Under the pieces are notes generated by a model. The model ran no database searches. It worked only from the letters and a program-made list of their open reading frames with translations, and had not been told where the DNA came from. Both the position numbers and the translations under genes were made by a program. Positions 49,697 through 60,400 of a DNA stretch of 64,000 nucleotides are shown here, one piece after another (the stretch's first letter is position 1; each line of letters starts with the position of its first letter). The stretch spans positions 27,753,501-27,817,500 of the forward strand of contig NC_068557.1 in NCBI RefSeq assembly GCF_022201045.2, written 5' to 3'. This stretch comes from Citrus sinensis (Eukaryota; Streptophyta; Magnoliopsida; Sapindales; Rutaceae).

Positions 49697-50351
49697 GTAG
49701 AAAATAGAACCGCACTTCACGCGGCTTTGAAAAAAAATTTAGTATTATATTTTTTTCTTACTTTACACTTAATGAAACTGATAAAAAATACGAATTGATT
49801 TTTTTTTAAGATAAGACAGCCTTATAAAAAATAGAAAAAGCTATTAGCCAGCAATACAAATAAAGAAGTAACGCAAGATAAAGAATAAAATGAGATAATA
49901 TATTATAGAGTGATTTTATTCATTCCAATTGTGTGTGTACAAAACAAAAAGATGAGCTCTCCTTTTATAGTTACATAATCACTCCATGAAATTAATGAAA
50001 AATTATGTATCATAATTTCTTGTGAGATAGTGGGAGTTATAGGGAAGCTAAAGGTTGCTAATGAAAGATAGTAGGGAGACTAAGAAATATATGTTATGAA
50101 CATCTACATTTATTTTAATAAATTTATAACACTCCTCCTTGGATGTTCATTACAAAGAATATGCCTTATTAAAATCGTTACATAATTGTTATTGTATAAT
50201 AACAATCTAAATTAATTATGAGAAGATGAAAAGTCAAATTTAAAAGAAAAGTTTTCTATTTATTAGATAATAGAAAATATACAAAGATGAGAAATGGTGA
50301 TGCCACGTCACCTCCTCAAGTCCCAACTTTATATATATATATATATATAGA
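49697..50351 (-). mobile_element. Helitron-like element A (first of a head-to-tail array)
   Basis: The 5' end on the minus strand is TCTATATATATA with A just outside, the canonical Helitron start. The 3' end has the hairpin CCGCGTGAAGTGCGG, then TTCTATTTT and CTAC, close to the CTRR rule. It carries an LTR-like fragment inside (about 49790-50141). The first 160 bases match the start of element B. Confidence 0.6.
49790..50141 (-). mobile_element. LTR retroelement 3' end fragment (fossil), nested in Helitron A
   Basis: On the minus strand the purine-rich AAGGAGGAG directly precedes TGTTATAAATTT, the usual polypurine tract plus LTR start of Copia-like elements. A TATA-like CTATAAAAGG follows about 155 bases further in. 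Upstream of the tract only about 30 bases look internal. It appears to be an old incomplete copy; the far end is uncertain. Confidence 0.45.
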
Positions 50352-52618
50352 TGGGACATGTATGCCACAATGTTTTGATTTCCAGAACTGTAGTACACTC
50401 AAGAGCAAAAAATGTATGAACTGTCATTTATTACTTTATCAAATAAATGACATATCATCTTGTTTATAGACAGAATATGACATGGCTAAGAGCATAGATG
50501 ACATGTTGTAAAAGCTTTAGAGTGAAAATTGTATGACTTGTCATGAATATATACATTCATCATATAGCTGCTATGTTTGAAAACTTCGAGGAGCATGTAT
50601 GATGTGTCCTTGATAATTTTAGCACATAGATTATGGATGTGTCATATTATTATTTGATTAAATTATTTAAATAAAAATTATAATCAAGCTTATATTATTG
50701 AATATTAATAAATTTATACACACACATACAAAATTTTTCAATGAGATAGAGTTCCTGCATTTTATTAAAGTGCGGAAACAATTTTTACAATATTATAAAT
50801 GGGTTATACAACATTAGGAATATCCATTCGCATGTTAATAAAGTGTGGAGACCCTTATTATAAAAAAGTGTGTGTGTGTATACGTACATATACATATACA
50901 TATTATGAGAGAATTTCTTGGCCAAAATTCCAAAATTTCCTAGTGCCCATATGCATATTTTAATAGACAAAAAAAAAAAAAAATTTGATTCATAAACTTG
51001 GTGATATCCGTATATATACGTACTGAGTGATTCCAAAACCAAAAGCTGAAAGGGAACATTCGGATTGAAGAGCTCCAAATAAGCATTCTATGATCTATAT
51101 ATACTGTACCGCTCGGTCGGCTGAAATAAAAAATTGCCTCGCCTTTGGATTTGGGCCGGCAAGTTGTATATACGCTTCTATGCATAAAACTCGGTGCACA
51201 CAGAGCCTAGCTAATTAATCAGCAATTTTGTTTGAAAAAGAATCCCAAAATCCTAAGCAAGATGACGATCTCCAACGTCTTCTTCCTTATATATATTCGT
51301 TTTCTTCTACATTTTCATACACAATTAGATAGAAACGGCGACTGAGCAGCAGCAGATTGATCTAGCCAAACGGGGAACTTGGAAAGCAGAGTTTTTGCTG
51401 AGTTTCCATTGCAAGCCTGAGGGGTTAACTAGAGCCATGCAGCCGTAACGAAGCGTCTCATGCATTTTACGTATATATTGTGGGAATAACAATAATGATA
51501 CAATCGTAATCAACAGTTTGTAAACAGGTGTGTACAAAACTTGTTTACAAAGATCTGCGGCTGTATCATTATTCTTGTTAGAATTCAATTATGTAGTAGC
51601 TGCCTGTTGCAAACAATTAATTTGAGTTTAATCCGATCTGATCTTTAGTTTGCTTTGTGGATTAATGAATAATATTTATTTATTTTTTTACTGAGTAATA
51701 TGGGTTTACTGCTAAGGAAAACGTATCAAACAATCAGTTTAGGTGCCTAAGGTTGTTTTTCACTAATGTATAAATTGACAAACCGAATCATTAATTAATT
51801 CTATGAAAATCATCCCAACAAAAATTTTTTTTGATTAATTTTCCTTAAATCGAATTATTCAATTTAAATCAAACGAATTGGTTTTTGAATCTCTGTCCAA
51901 GTGGAAGCCGCAGATTTGTCAGAAAATTCATAGTTTTTTGGAGATTTCGACGTCGTCACATTAATTTGATCCACTGGACGAGAAATTTTTCCAGATTTGA
52001 AATCACAACAAAGATAATAGCCATATTATCGCAGTAAAACCAAAAAAAAATTAAAACTATAATAATGACAAATCTACATCTTAGTGAAATAAATCATCAT
52101 ATATATTAAGGAAAAAAAAACTAAGTGTTATAAAGATTTCCATAAAAAATGGTCCTTTTGCCAAGTTCTTGTCATTAAAATTTAAATATTGACATGATTC
52201 TCTCTCTCTCTCTCTCTCTTTCTTTTTTAATTTTAGAATGATAAAAATATACATGGTGTTTCATTTTAAAAATTCTATATAGATTTATAATTTAATGGCG
52301 TAAATGTTTAAAATTTTAGTTAGCATGTATATTTTATAATATCATGTATATGATAGATTATAAATGTTTGATGTAAATCTCATTAAATATTTAGGTATAA
52401 GTAGGTTACTAAATAATTCGTTTATTTTGTGTATTGGTTTAGGATTTCAATATTTTTACAAGATTATTAAATAAGTCACGTATAGATCAGTCTAAAATTG
52501 ACATGATATTGATAAGTACACGATCGGATAACCTGTTCTACTGACTCTACTTATCATATGTTTTGGAAAAAGGGGAGAGGAGAAAAAAAAACAAATTGAT
52601 TTTAGAAATGTATGTGCG
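50352..52618. other. Intergenic, AT-rich, no gene supported
   Basis: Contains long A/T and (GT)n stretches, a (CT)n run at 52200-52220 and short unrecognised frames (for example 51325-51588 on -). Nothing matches a family I know. Confidence 0.5.
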
Positions 52619-52690
52619 GTGGACATGCTAGAGTGGATGCAGGCATGACTAGAAATCATGTGGGCTCAGGTTCGAATCGTGCTGGTCCAG
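52619..52690 (+). pseudogene. tRNA-Ser(AGA) pseudogene lacking the variable arm
   Basis: Closely follows the gene at 47080: GTGGAC, then GGCATGACTAGAAATCATGT with the intact anticodon stem and AGA, then GGTTCGAATC. The variable arm is missing (about 10 bases between GGGCTC and AGGTTCG), the D arm is altered and the acceptor no longer pairs properly. It was probably copied from the functional gene. Confidence 0.85.
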
Positions 52691-52740
52691 ACTGATGCGA
52701 TCATCTAAACTAGGCTTTCGCATAGTTACGTTAAAAATTG

Positions 52741-52863
52741 GAAAAATACTAAAGAGAGAGAAAAATGAGAGAAAGTGTGTTGAAAAGAAAGAGAGAGAGT
52801 GGGCTGAGTAGAGAGAGAGACAGAGCAAAATTCTCTTATATTTCTCTCTCTTTAGCATTACTC
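52741..52863. mobile_element. 123-bp MULE-type MITE with 9-bp target duplication
   Basis: The ends are inverted: GAAAAATACTAAAGAGAGAG and, reversed from the right, GAGTAATGCTAAAGAGAGAG. A perfect 9-base repeat TAAAAATTG flanks it (52732-52740 and 52864-52872). It splits one unit of a tandem duplication whose other unit (from 52901: AACTAGGCTTTTGG) is uninterrupted and acts as a natural empty site. Confidence 0.8.
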
Positions 52864-52990
52864 TAAAAATTGTAGTAGATTTGCAACTAAAATTTGAAAA
52901 AACTAGGCTTTTGGTATACTTACGTGAAAAAGTGTAGTAAATTTGCAACAATAATTTCAAAGTCATTTACTCCTTGGGATAGCAGTGGAG

Positions 52991-54110
52991 AGAGTAGGGG
53001 AGGGGACTGACATCTCCGTATCCATCCTCGATATTCTGCATATGTCATTGTCCTTATCAGAATTACTTGAGGGAATTCTCGTCCTCTCCTTGAATAATAA
53101 CAGGAGATTCTTGAAGGTCCTCGATCCTCAAGCGACCGATATATTTTTAGTTTTCAATTTTAACTTAATTATATTAAAATAAAATTTTTAAATAAAAGTA
53201 AAGTTAAGGCAGTTGCTGGTTGTTGTAGAAAATTAGAAATTAGGCTTTATGATTTTACTTTAAATTTTATTTTATTAGATAAAAATTTAAAATATTTAAT
53301 GAATATTATAATTAAAAAATTTTGAGCCAACAAGATCTTGTCCGGTTTTTTTAATGTCCTGAATAGATATTTAAGACTATGACTAGTTAAGTAGGCCTAA
53401 AAATTTAATACTATAAACATTTTGATATTTGTTATCTATACCAATATTTAATATTTTACAATTTAAATTTTATTATTTGTTCACTAATAATTTTAAAAAA
53501 TAAAAATAAAATTAAAATGGGGAAATTGGGAGGGGATGAAGATTTTACTCATCCCCGTCCCTTCCCCGGATAAAACATCGTCCCCGTCCCTTCTTCAAAT
53601 GAGAAATTAAGTATAAAATCATCTTCATACCCTCTTTGAATGGAGAAAATCTCTAAAAGTCTCCATCTCTGTTGGGATTTCTGTCATCTCTATTTACTCT
53701 ATAGCTAACAAAAAAAATCTATATTATCCGTACTCTTTTATAGAAATTATTAACTTTTTTTTAATACGTCTAAATTATTAGCAATTGAATATAAGTAAAT
53801 TTTTATTACGATTGACTACTTGTGCTTGAAACTTAAAAGTTTATTTTATTAATTAGCGGGGGTTCGATACCAAATATCCACACTGGGCGATGATCAAGTA
53901 CCTATACCAATCTGACTATATCAAACCCATTGGTTGCGGACAAAAAGCTATGTCCAAAACCAAAAATTATTTAAGGCCAGCATTAATGCATTATTCAACA
54001 TTTAGTGCAGTTCAAAAATACCAAGTTCATCTTCATATATACTATATATGTTGCAGATATTAACATATTTTATAAATATTCCACAAAATGCTAAAAGTAG
54101 AAGATGGGAA
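52991..54110. other. Intergenic with a GC-alternating repeat, no gene
   Basis: The 52997-53700 region has GGGGA/TCCCC-type blocks at both ends (GGGGACTGACATCTCC at the left, CATCCCCGTCCCTTCCCC near 53555), probably a diverged non-autonomous element. The rest is AT-rich sequence upstream of the first germin-like gene. Confidence 0.4.
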
Positions 54111-54150
54111 GACTATTTCAACACGTTTGATTCTGAACCCGGGACGGCAC
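54111..54150 (+). promoter_or_regulatory. Conserved GLP upstream module (germin-like gene 1)
   Basis: GACTATTTCAACACGTTTGA followed by GACGGCAC, 193-232 bases before the ATG. The same two blocks lie at similar distance and the same relative orientation upstream of the other two germin-like genes and the decayed copy. It contains an ACGT core. Confidence 0.7.
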
Positions 54151-54230
54151 TAATTCTTTTTCCGAAAAAATAATTGGTTGTAATTATAACATAATAGCAT
54201 GCAATTCAATCTTATATATTTAATTATTTA

Positions 54231-54240
54231 CTATAAATAG
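54231..54240 (+). promoter_or_regulatory. TATA box of germin-like gene 1
   Basis: CTATAAATAG, 103-112 bases upstream of the ATG; the same motif occurs in reverse at the two minus-strand germin-like genes. Confidence 0.75.
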
Positions 54241-54342
54241 AGCTCATCGTGCAACTGAATCTTCACAACATACACTTCATTCCTTCAGTATTTACTGCTT
54301 AGCTTCCAATATTTCTCTACAATTTTCTGTAGAAAGATCAAA

Positions 54343-54990
54343 ATGGCCAAGAACATTTTGGTACTGAGTTTACTAGTCATCACTTGTGCCTTAGTTACTG
54401 CTTTTGAGCCTAGTCCTCTTCAAGATTTCTGCGTTGCAGATCTCAGTAGCTCAGCAAGAGTTAATGGCTTGGCCTGCATGGACCCAAAACTCGCACAGGC
54501 AGACCATTTTGTCTTCAGCGGACTGCATGTAGCAGGCAACACATCAAACCCACTTGGCTCAAGGGTTACTCCAGTCACAGTGGCTCAAATACCTGGACTC
54601 AACACTCTTGGCATCGCATTGGCTCGCATCGATTATGCACCGTGGGGAGTGGTTCCTCCACATGTTCACCCTCGTGCCACTGAGATTCTAACAGTCATCG
54701 AAGGAAGCCTTGAGGTCGGATTCGTGACATCTAACCCAGAAAACAGGCTCATCTCGAAGGTTCTTCAAAAGGGCGATGTGTTTGTGTTCCCAGTTGGACT
54801 TATCCACTTTCAACGTAATGTGGGTCATGGAAATGCCTTCTCAATCTCTGGATTGAGCAGCCAGAATCCTGGAGTCATCACCATTGCTAATACCGTTTTT
54901 GGATCTAATCCGGCCATTGCTGATGATCTTCTTGCTAAGGCCTTTCAGGTTGACAAGTCCGTTGTTGGTCAACTTCAAACAAAATTTTAG
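54343..54990 (+). CDS. Germin-like protein 1
   Basis: Secreted cupin of the cell wall; germin-like proteins bind manganese and can have superoxide dismutase or other activity in defence. The 215-residue single-exon protein has a signal peptide to about residue 20 (cut before [10 protein letters not shown]). Cys30 and Cys45 form the family disulfide. Cupin box 1 gives His107, His109 and Glu114 ([10 protein letters not shown]) and box 2 gives His155 ([13 protein letters not shown]), so all four metal ligands are present. Asn66 in GNTS is a likely glycosylation site. It points away from the other two intact copies, which lie on the minus strand. I cannot assign its subfamily with confidence. Confidence 0.95.
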   Translation: MAKNILVLSLLVITCALVTAFEPSPLQDFCVADLSSSARVNGLACMDPKLAQADHFVFSGLHVAGNTSNPLGSRVTPVTVAQIPGLNTLGIALARIDYAPWGVVPPHVHPRATEILTVIEGSLEVGFVTSNPENRLISKVLQKGDVFVFPVGLIHFQRNVGHGNAFSISGLSSQNPGVITIANTVFGSNPAIADDLLAKAFQVDKSVVGQLQTKF

Positions 54991-55889
54991 ATTCTTTATA
55001 AATTGTTTAATTCCCTCAAAACAGGATTTAATCCTTGTGTATTGTATTCGTACTTAATTACAACTGAAATCCTGTGAATTTTTTTTCCCGAAAGGTTCCA
55101 TTTGATCTTCGATGACGATCATAATATTCTGTCTTTTTTTTTTCGGATAATCCAATGTGATTATGACAGTATTATTGTTGCCTCAATTCTTGATACAAAT
55201 GGGTATAAGACAAATAGACAATTTTACTAAAATAAATATCACATAATTTAGTTAAGAAAATAACTATATATGTAAATAAAGATTTTTTTCCCCAAAGAAA
55301 AGCACCTCTAATATATAAAACGTTACATTAAAGTCAAAACTACTAACGCTTATGATCAAATGTTCCAAGAATATTATCAGTACAGGATTTTTATGGCTCA
55401 GTACTTATTTGTTGTGGAAAGGACTTGACAAATCAAAAGTTTCAAACTTGCATCATTTAAGTCCTTTTTGTTTATGTTTTGCTCTATTCGAGCTACTCAC
55501 CGAATTTGAACAGACATAAAATAACATTTTAACCATAGTAGTGGCTACAAGTTAATTATGTTTCAATATATTACTAGTAAACCTGTGTTACAATCATGAC
55601 ATAATTATGAGAAATCCGAATCCAGTGTGTTAATTTCAATCAGTGAATTATGTTTATTAAATTCGCTACGTAAAAATATTCCCAAATGAAATTGCCATGT
55701 ATTAGCTTTAGTTCATCCAAGAGAAGGGACTCTCAAATCCAATACACTGAATAGTTTTCTGACTTTTATTATAATTTTTATAAATAAAAGCAAGAAAATT
55801 ACGAACCATCCAATATCTGATGGTAACCACTTCACTGTCTCACAATGGTCAATATAGTAGTTCTCTATCATTGTATGAAAAAATGACAG
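54991..55889. other. Spacer after germin-like gene 1
   Basis: AT-rich 3' flank; nothing recognisable before the tandem array that starts near 55890. Confidence 0.5.
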
Positions 55890-56317
55890 TGGATTTGGAG
55901 GCCCTGAAATAGTTTTCATGAACTTTTACAATTTTTTTTGAAAAATTAAAAAAAACTCTAAAATTAAGGGAACTTGTGTGATTGATGTGAAACTCTTTGA
56001 GATATCTTTTTATAGCCAAATAGATTTTGGTGCCCAATTTGGTCCTAGAATCAAAGGAAAGCATACAGTTTTTGACATTTAAAGGGCAATTGCACGATTG
56101 TGTTGAATTTCAAACTAGTTTTTTGTACATACATAAATATTAGTAAAACTATACCATAAGAAAAAAAAAGTCAATACGAAAGATAAAATAATCATTACGA
56201 ATTTTAGAAAAAAATTTCAAAGAATAAAAAAAATTCTCGAAAAAGTTACAAAAATTTATTGGATTGACGTGAAACTCTTTGAGAGGCCTTTTTATAGGTT
56301 AAATATGTTTTGGCAGG

Positions 56318-56348
<31 letters not shown>

Positions 56349-56960
56349 ATTTTGTTTTCCCAATCTAATTTGGGCCTAGAACCAAAGGCTATGGCATAGA
56401 GCTTTTGACCTTTTAAGTTAAAAGGTTGATTTTATGATAATATTGAATTTTGAGCTATTTTTTCACACATATAGATATTGGTGAAATTAGGCATAGGGCA
56501 ACGAAAGTCAATTTGGAAGTCTGAAACAATGTTTATGAATTTTCAAAAAAAAATCTAAAAAATCAGAAAAATCCTAATAAATTAGGAGAACTAGTCAGAT
56601 TGATATGAAACTCTTTGGGAGGTTTTTTTATTATAAAAAATTTAATTTTTTTTCTTAGACCCAATTTGGGCTTAGAACCAAACATAATACACTGTTTTAG
56701 ACTTTTAAAGCGATTTCACGATCGAATGGAATTTCAAGTTAATTTTTTGTACGCACGTAAATATTAGTGAAATTAGACCATATGAAAAAATATGAGTTGA
56801 TTTCAAGTCAATTTTTTGTACGCATGTAGATATTAGTGAAATTAGACCATAGAAAAAAAATATGCGTCGATTTGGAGGCCCAAAATAATGTTTATGAATT
56901 TTCAAAATTTTCTAAGAAATTGAAAAAAAAATCCTCAAAAGTTAAAAGAACTTATAGGAA
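55890..56960. repeat. Degenerate tandem array of about 300-bp units between germin-like genes
   Basis: Recurring landmarks in fixed order: GATATGAAACTCTTTG-like (55985, 56267, 56603), CCCAATTTGGGCTTAGAACC-like (about 56033, 56363, 56660), and ATATTAGTGAAATTAGACCAT-like (about 56131, 56471, 56760, 56829). About three units of 280-340 bases, with an inner 68-base doubling near 56725-56860 and an A run of about 30 at 56318-56347. No coding content. Confidence 0.75.
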
Positions 56961-57289
56961 TGATATTGGTTTAGCGCATGTTTTGGGCCAAGATATTTAG
57001 ACAATTTGTTCTGATTTTCTCATAAAAAAATCCTATAATAATTCTTGAGTTAAAGGAAATAATTTCTTAGTTAAGAAAATATACAACAAAAGTAGCACTG
57101 AAGTGTATTTTAACTTTAGCATTCGAGAAATGTATGGTAGAATTCATTTTTTCTCCCGATTCTTCAATGGAAATACATAAGAAAGGTTTCACAAATAATT
57201 AATATCACAATATGTCGATCACATCTAAAAATGCAACACACATGACACGTTGATCTAATTCATTTTTCAGGGAATCAGTTTAAAATAAT

Positions 57290-57937
57290 CTAAGATTTTG
57301 TTTGAAGTTGACCAACAACGGACTTATCAAGCTGAAAGGCCTTGGCAAGAAGATCATCAGCAATGGACGGATTGGATCCGAAAACAGCATTAGCAATAGT
57401 GATGACTCCAGGATTCTGGCTGCTCAATGCGGAGATTGAGAAGGCATTTCCATGACCCACATTACGCTGAAAGTGAGCAAGTCCAATCGGGAACACAAAC
57501 ACATCACCCTTCTTAAGAACCTTTGTGATGAGCCTGTTTTCTGGGTTAGATGTCACGAATCCGACGTCAAGGCTTCCTTCGATGACTGTTAAAATCTCGG
57601 TGGCACGAGGATGAACATGAGGAGGAATCACTCCCCATGGTGCGTAGTCGATGCGAGCCAATGAGGCACCAAGAGTGTTGAGTCCAGGTATTTGAGCCAC
57701 TGTTACTGGTGTAACCCTTGAGCCAAGTGGGTTTGATGTGTTGCCAGCTACATGCAGTCCGCTGAATGTAAAATGGTTGGCCTGTGCGAGTTTTGGGTCC
57801 ATGCAGGCGAAGCCATTAACCCTTGCAGAGCCACTGGGGTCTGCAACGCAGAAATCTTGAAGAGGACTGGGCTCAAAAGCAACAACTAGAGCACAAGTGA
57901 CGGTTAGTAAATTCAATACCAAAATGTGCTTGGCCAT
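57290..57937 (-). CDS. Germin-like protein 2
   Basis: Intact single-exon germin-like gene of 215 residues, very close to germin-like 1 in sequence. Signal peptide to about residue 20, disulfide Cys30/Cys45, metal ligands His107, His109, Glu114 ([10 protein letters not shown]) and His155 (GLAHFQRN). Differences are scattered, for example VNGFACMDP and SLDVGF. Upstream (to the right) come a TATA box and the conserved upstream module, then a duplicated flanking block, so the tandem unit includes promoter sequence. Confidence 0.95.
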   Translation of the reverse strand: MAKHILVLNLLTVTCALVVAFEPSPLQDFCVADPSGSARVNGFACMDPKLAQANHFTFSGLHVAGNTSNPLGSRVTPVTVAQIPGLNTLGASLARIDYAPWGVIPPHVHPRATEILTVIEGSLDVGFVTSNPENRLITKVLKKGDVFVFPIGLAHFQRNVGHGNAFSISALSSQNPGVITIANAVFGSNPSIADDLLAKAFQLDKSVVGQLQTKS

Positions 57938-58046
57938 TTTGATTGATCTCTCTTAATTCTTTTTCTTTTTTTTTTTAATATATCTAGCAAAGAAAATATC
58001 AATTGCAAGCCAAGAAGTGAGGTGAATAGATTCAATTGCATGAACT

Positions 58047-58057
58047 CTATTTATAGC
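58047..58057 (-). promoter_or_regulatory. TATA box of germin-like gene 2
   Basis: GCTATAAATAG on the minus strand, 110-120 bases upstream of the ATG at 57937. Confidence 0.75.
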
Positions 58058-58140
58058 CAGTAGAAGATTGGAATGCATTTTTTACAATTAATTATAATAT
58101 AATTACATGCATAAAGAATTATAGTACTTAGTGGAAAAGC

Positions 58141-58175
58141 GGTGCCGTCCAAGCTTCGAACGTGTTGAAATAGTC
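58141..58175 (-). promoter_or_regulatory. Conserved GLP upstream module (germin-like gene 2)
   Basis: Minus-strand GACTATTTCAACACGTTCGA, then AGCTTG and GACGGCACC, 204-238 bases before the ATG. Confidence 0.7.
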
Positions 58176-58724
58176 ATTCATTCAGCAAAAATGAATATAT
58201 ATCTCTATATATATCTGTCTAAAATACATAATATATGTCTCTATATATATATCTATCTAAAATACACATCTATCTAAAATACACATGACAATTAATGCTG
58301 TAACTTAATGCGGACAGCCAGGCTCAATATGCCGATTGTCTCACAGTACTGTATTTTATTTTCATCTAAAATTTGGCTGTAGAATAAACTGTTTGTAGTT
58401 AGGAATTTTAAAGCATAGGAAAATCTGAAAAAATATATAAACTGTGCAGTTAAAATACTTAAGTTTAAATCTTTTAAACCTCATAGTTTTAAAATTTTTC
58501 TAAATTTTTTTCGTATTTTAAAATTTCAAATTAAAAACTATATATATATATATATATATATATGGGATAACATAAGTGATGATCTAATCAATAACTCTGA
58601 ATTTTATTAAAATTTAGGACGATTTAACAAAAAGAATAATATTATAAAAATATATTTTATCAATTTATCCCGAACTTTAATCTCGAATTATAAATCCGAA
58701 TAGGAAAACTTCCGGTAATATAAA

Positions 58725-58798
58725 GGGTGCGTTTGCGGAGCACTCTAGAATATTCCCCAAGAATAAAAAGTGGAGAGGAGAGCACACCGCAACTACCC
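58725..58798. mobile_element. Tiny Tourist-like MITE remnant (74 bp)
   Basis: GGGTGCGTTTGCGGAGC at the left and GGGTAGTTGCGGTGTGC reversed at the right, between TAAA repeats at 58721-58724 and 58799-58802. Too small to code. Confidence 0.4.
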
Positions 58799-58868
58799 TA
58801 AATACATGCAAAATACATATCCAATATTCACTATTCAGTCGGCAATGCTGCATAAATAACTACTGCTT

Positions 58869-58945
58869 GTTGTCAAAAATAAGTGTACGTGTCTTGTTGT
58901 TGTCCATCGGCCGCTTGAACTGAAGATGCCAGACTCCTTCAAGCT
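58869..58945. repeat. GLP-flanking block, copy 1 of 3
   Basis: Shares GTCCATCGGCCGCTTGAACT and GAAGATGCCAGACTCCTTCA with blocks at 60849-60952 and 63140-63236. Each copy lies about 0.75-1 kb upstream of a minus-strand germin-like start codon (intact or decayed). The blocks mark the extent of the duplicated unit. Confidence 0.75.
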
Positions 58946-59012
58946 CTACAGAGAATTGCTTTAATTCTTAATCTATCAAAGACTATTTCTCCCTTAACTA
59001 CTGAAAAATCGA

Positions 59013-59415
59013 CGCATCACAAAGGTCCTTCAGAAGGGTGATGTGTTTGTATTGCATTCCCTGTTGGACTTAATTGTTTACTTTTTTGATATTAATCACG
59101 AGGTATCCTGGGGAGGGCCCCAACTGTGGGAGGCACCTTTAAGCTCATACCACAACCCAGACTAGAAATCCCCGCTCGAACCGGGAGGCACAGGTTCTCC
59201 CAATAAAGGCGACTTCCCTGCGACTCGAACTAGGGAGCAAACCCAGTCAAGCCACTTAAGGGGACTCCATTGCCAGTGGAGCCAACACTTTGTTGGTACT
59301 TAATTGTTTACTTTCAAATAAATGTTTGGAAATGGAAATAAATGCCTTTTCAATCTCTTCATTGAGCAACCAAAACCCTGGCGTCTTCAACCGTTGCTCA
59401 AGCTGTTAGCATAAT
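59013..59415 (+). pseudogene. Germin-like C-terminal fragment split by a SINE
   Basis: Plus-strand remnants read like the [12 protein letters not shown]...GL region (59020-59075) and the GNAFSIS...LSNQNPGV region (59335-59390) of the germin-like genes. Between them is a 213-base SINE with its target duplication. The N-terminal half is absent, and frame and sequence have decayed. The orientation is opposite to the minus-strand copies around it. Confidence 0.75.
59085..59297 (-). mobile_element. tRNA-derived SINE, copy 1, with 17-bp target duplication
   Basis: A 213-base element flanked by the perfect 17-base repeat ACTTAATTGTTTACTTT (59068-59084 and 59298-59314). On the minus strand it has a pol III A box TGGCTCCACTGG (59273-59284) and B box AGTTCGAGTCG (59221-59231), about 40 bases apart, and ends in an A-rich tail next to the left repeat. 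It has no coding capacity and depends on a LINE for movement. It sits inside a decayed germin-like fragment and closely matches copy 2. Confidence 0.88.
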
Positions 59416-59706
59416 TTAAAAAGTGATCTGATAACCGTAAACAAGGAAGAATAAACACCTTCAACTGAAAGGGTTTCAGTAGTTTACAATTAATTATTTG
59501 ATGAGTTCGTCTCTGTTTGATGCTGATATCGCAATGTACGTGTTTAGGTGTTTATTAACAAAGGTTTTGATTTTATATTATTGTTGTTGGTAAGCGAAAA
59601 ATAAACAAAATCAAGTTTTGGGCTCACCGATATTTATTACCCTATGAAATCAAAGGTTTATTCACCGATATTTATACTTGGTAGGTAGATTATTTGCTTA
59701 TAAAAA

Positions 59707-59868
59707 TGATTGGCCTGTGCAAGTTTTGGGTCCATGCAGGCAAAGCCATTAACCCTTCCTGAGCCATCAGTCTGCAACGCAGAAATCTTGAAGAGGACTA
59801 GGCTCAAAAGCAACAACTAGAGCACAAGTGATGGCTAGTAAACTTAATACCAAAATGTGCTTCGCCAT
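59707..59868 (-). pseudogene. Germin-like N-terminal fragment
   Basis: Starts at an ATG (59868) with MAK(H)ILVLSLL, then [16 protein letters not shown] and [15 protein letters not shown], and breaks off. The frame is damaged near the VAD/SGSARV region. The upstream region is clearly of germin-like type, but the TATA position reads CTATTTCTGG where the intact genes have CTATTTATAG. The rest of the cupin domain is missing. Confidence 0.85.
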
Positions 59869-60092
59869 TTTGATCGATCTCTCTTAATTCTCTTGTTTTT
59901 AACACAAACTATGAATAGCAAGAAAATATCAATTGAGAACCAAGAAGTGAGGTGAAGATTCAATTGCGTGAACTCTATTTCTGGCTAGCCAGTTAGTAAT
60001 TGTAGAACATTGCATTTAATTACATGCATGATATTAAAATACAATATAACTTGGATAAAGAATGATATTCCTTAGTCGAAATAAGGTAAAGC

Positions 60093-60127
60093 GGTGCCGT
60101 CTAAGCTTCCAAGGTGTTGAAACAATC
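60093..60127 (-). promoter_or_regulatory. Conserved GLP upstream module of the decayed copy
   Basis: Minus-strand TTTCAACACCTTGGAAGC then GACGGCACC; the CACGTT core has become CACCTT. Spacing to the dead ATG is similar to that in the intact genes. Confidence 0.65.
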
Positions 60128-60128
60128 T

Positions 60129-60174
<46 letters not shown>

Positions 60175-60189
<15 letters not shown>

Positions 60190-60400
60190 TGGTCTTAACC
60201 ACGAGATATCTTGAGGAGGGCCTTAACTGTGGGAGGCACCTTTAAGCATGTACCACAACCTAGACTACAAGTCCCCACTCGAACTGGAAGGCACAAGTTC
60301 TCCCAATAAAGGCGACTTCCCTGCGACTCGAAATGGGGAGCAAACCCAGTCAAGCCACTTAAGGGAACTCCATTGCCAGTGGAGCCAACACTTTGTTGGT
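60175..60400 (-). mobile_element. tRNA-derived SINE, copy 2
   Basis: Same family and orientation as copy 1, with matching A and B box regions (GTTCGAGTCG in copy 1 is ATTTCGAGTCG here). It inserted into a (CT)n(AT)n microsatellite: CTCTCTCTCTATATATATA occurs on both sides (about 60156-60174 and 60401-60419). The left limit is blurred because the tail merges with AT repeats. Confidence 0.8.
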
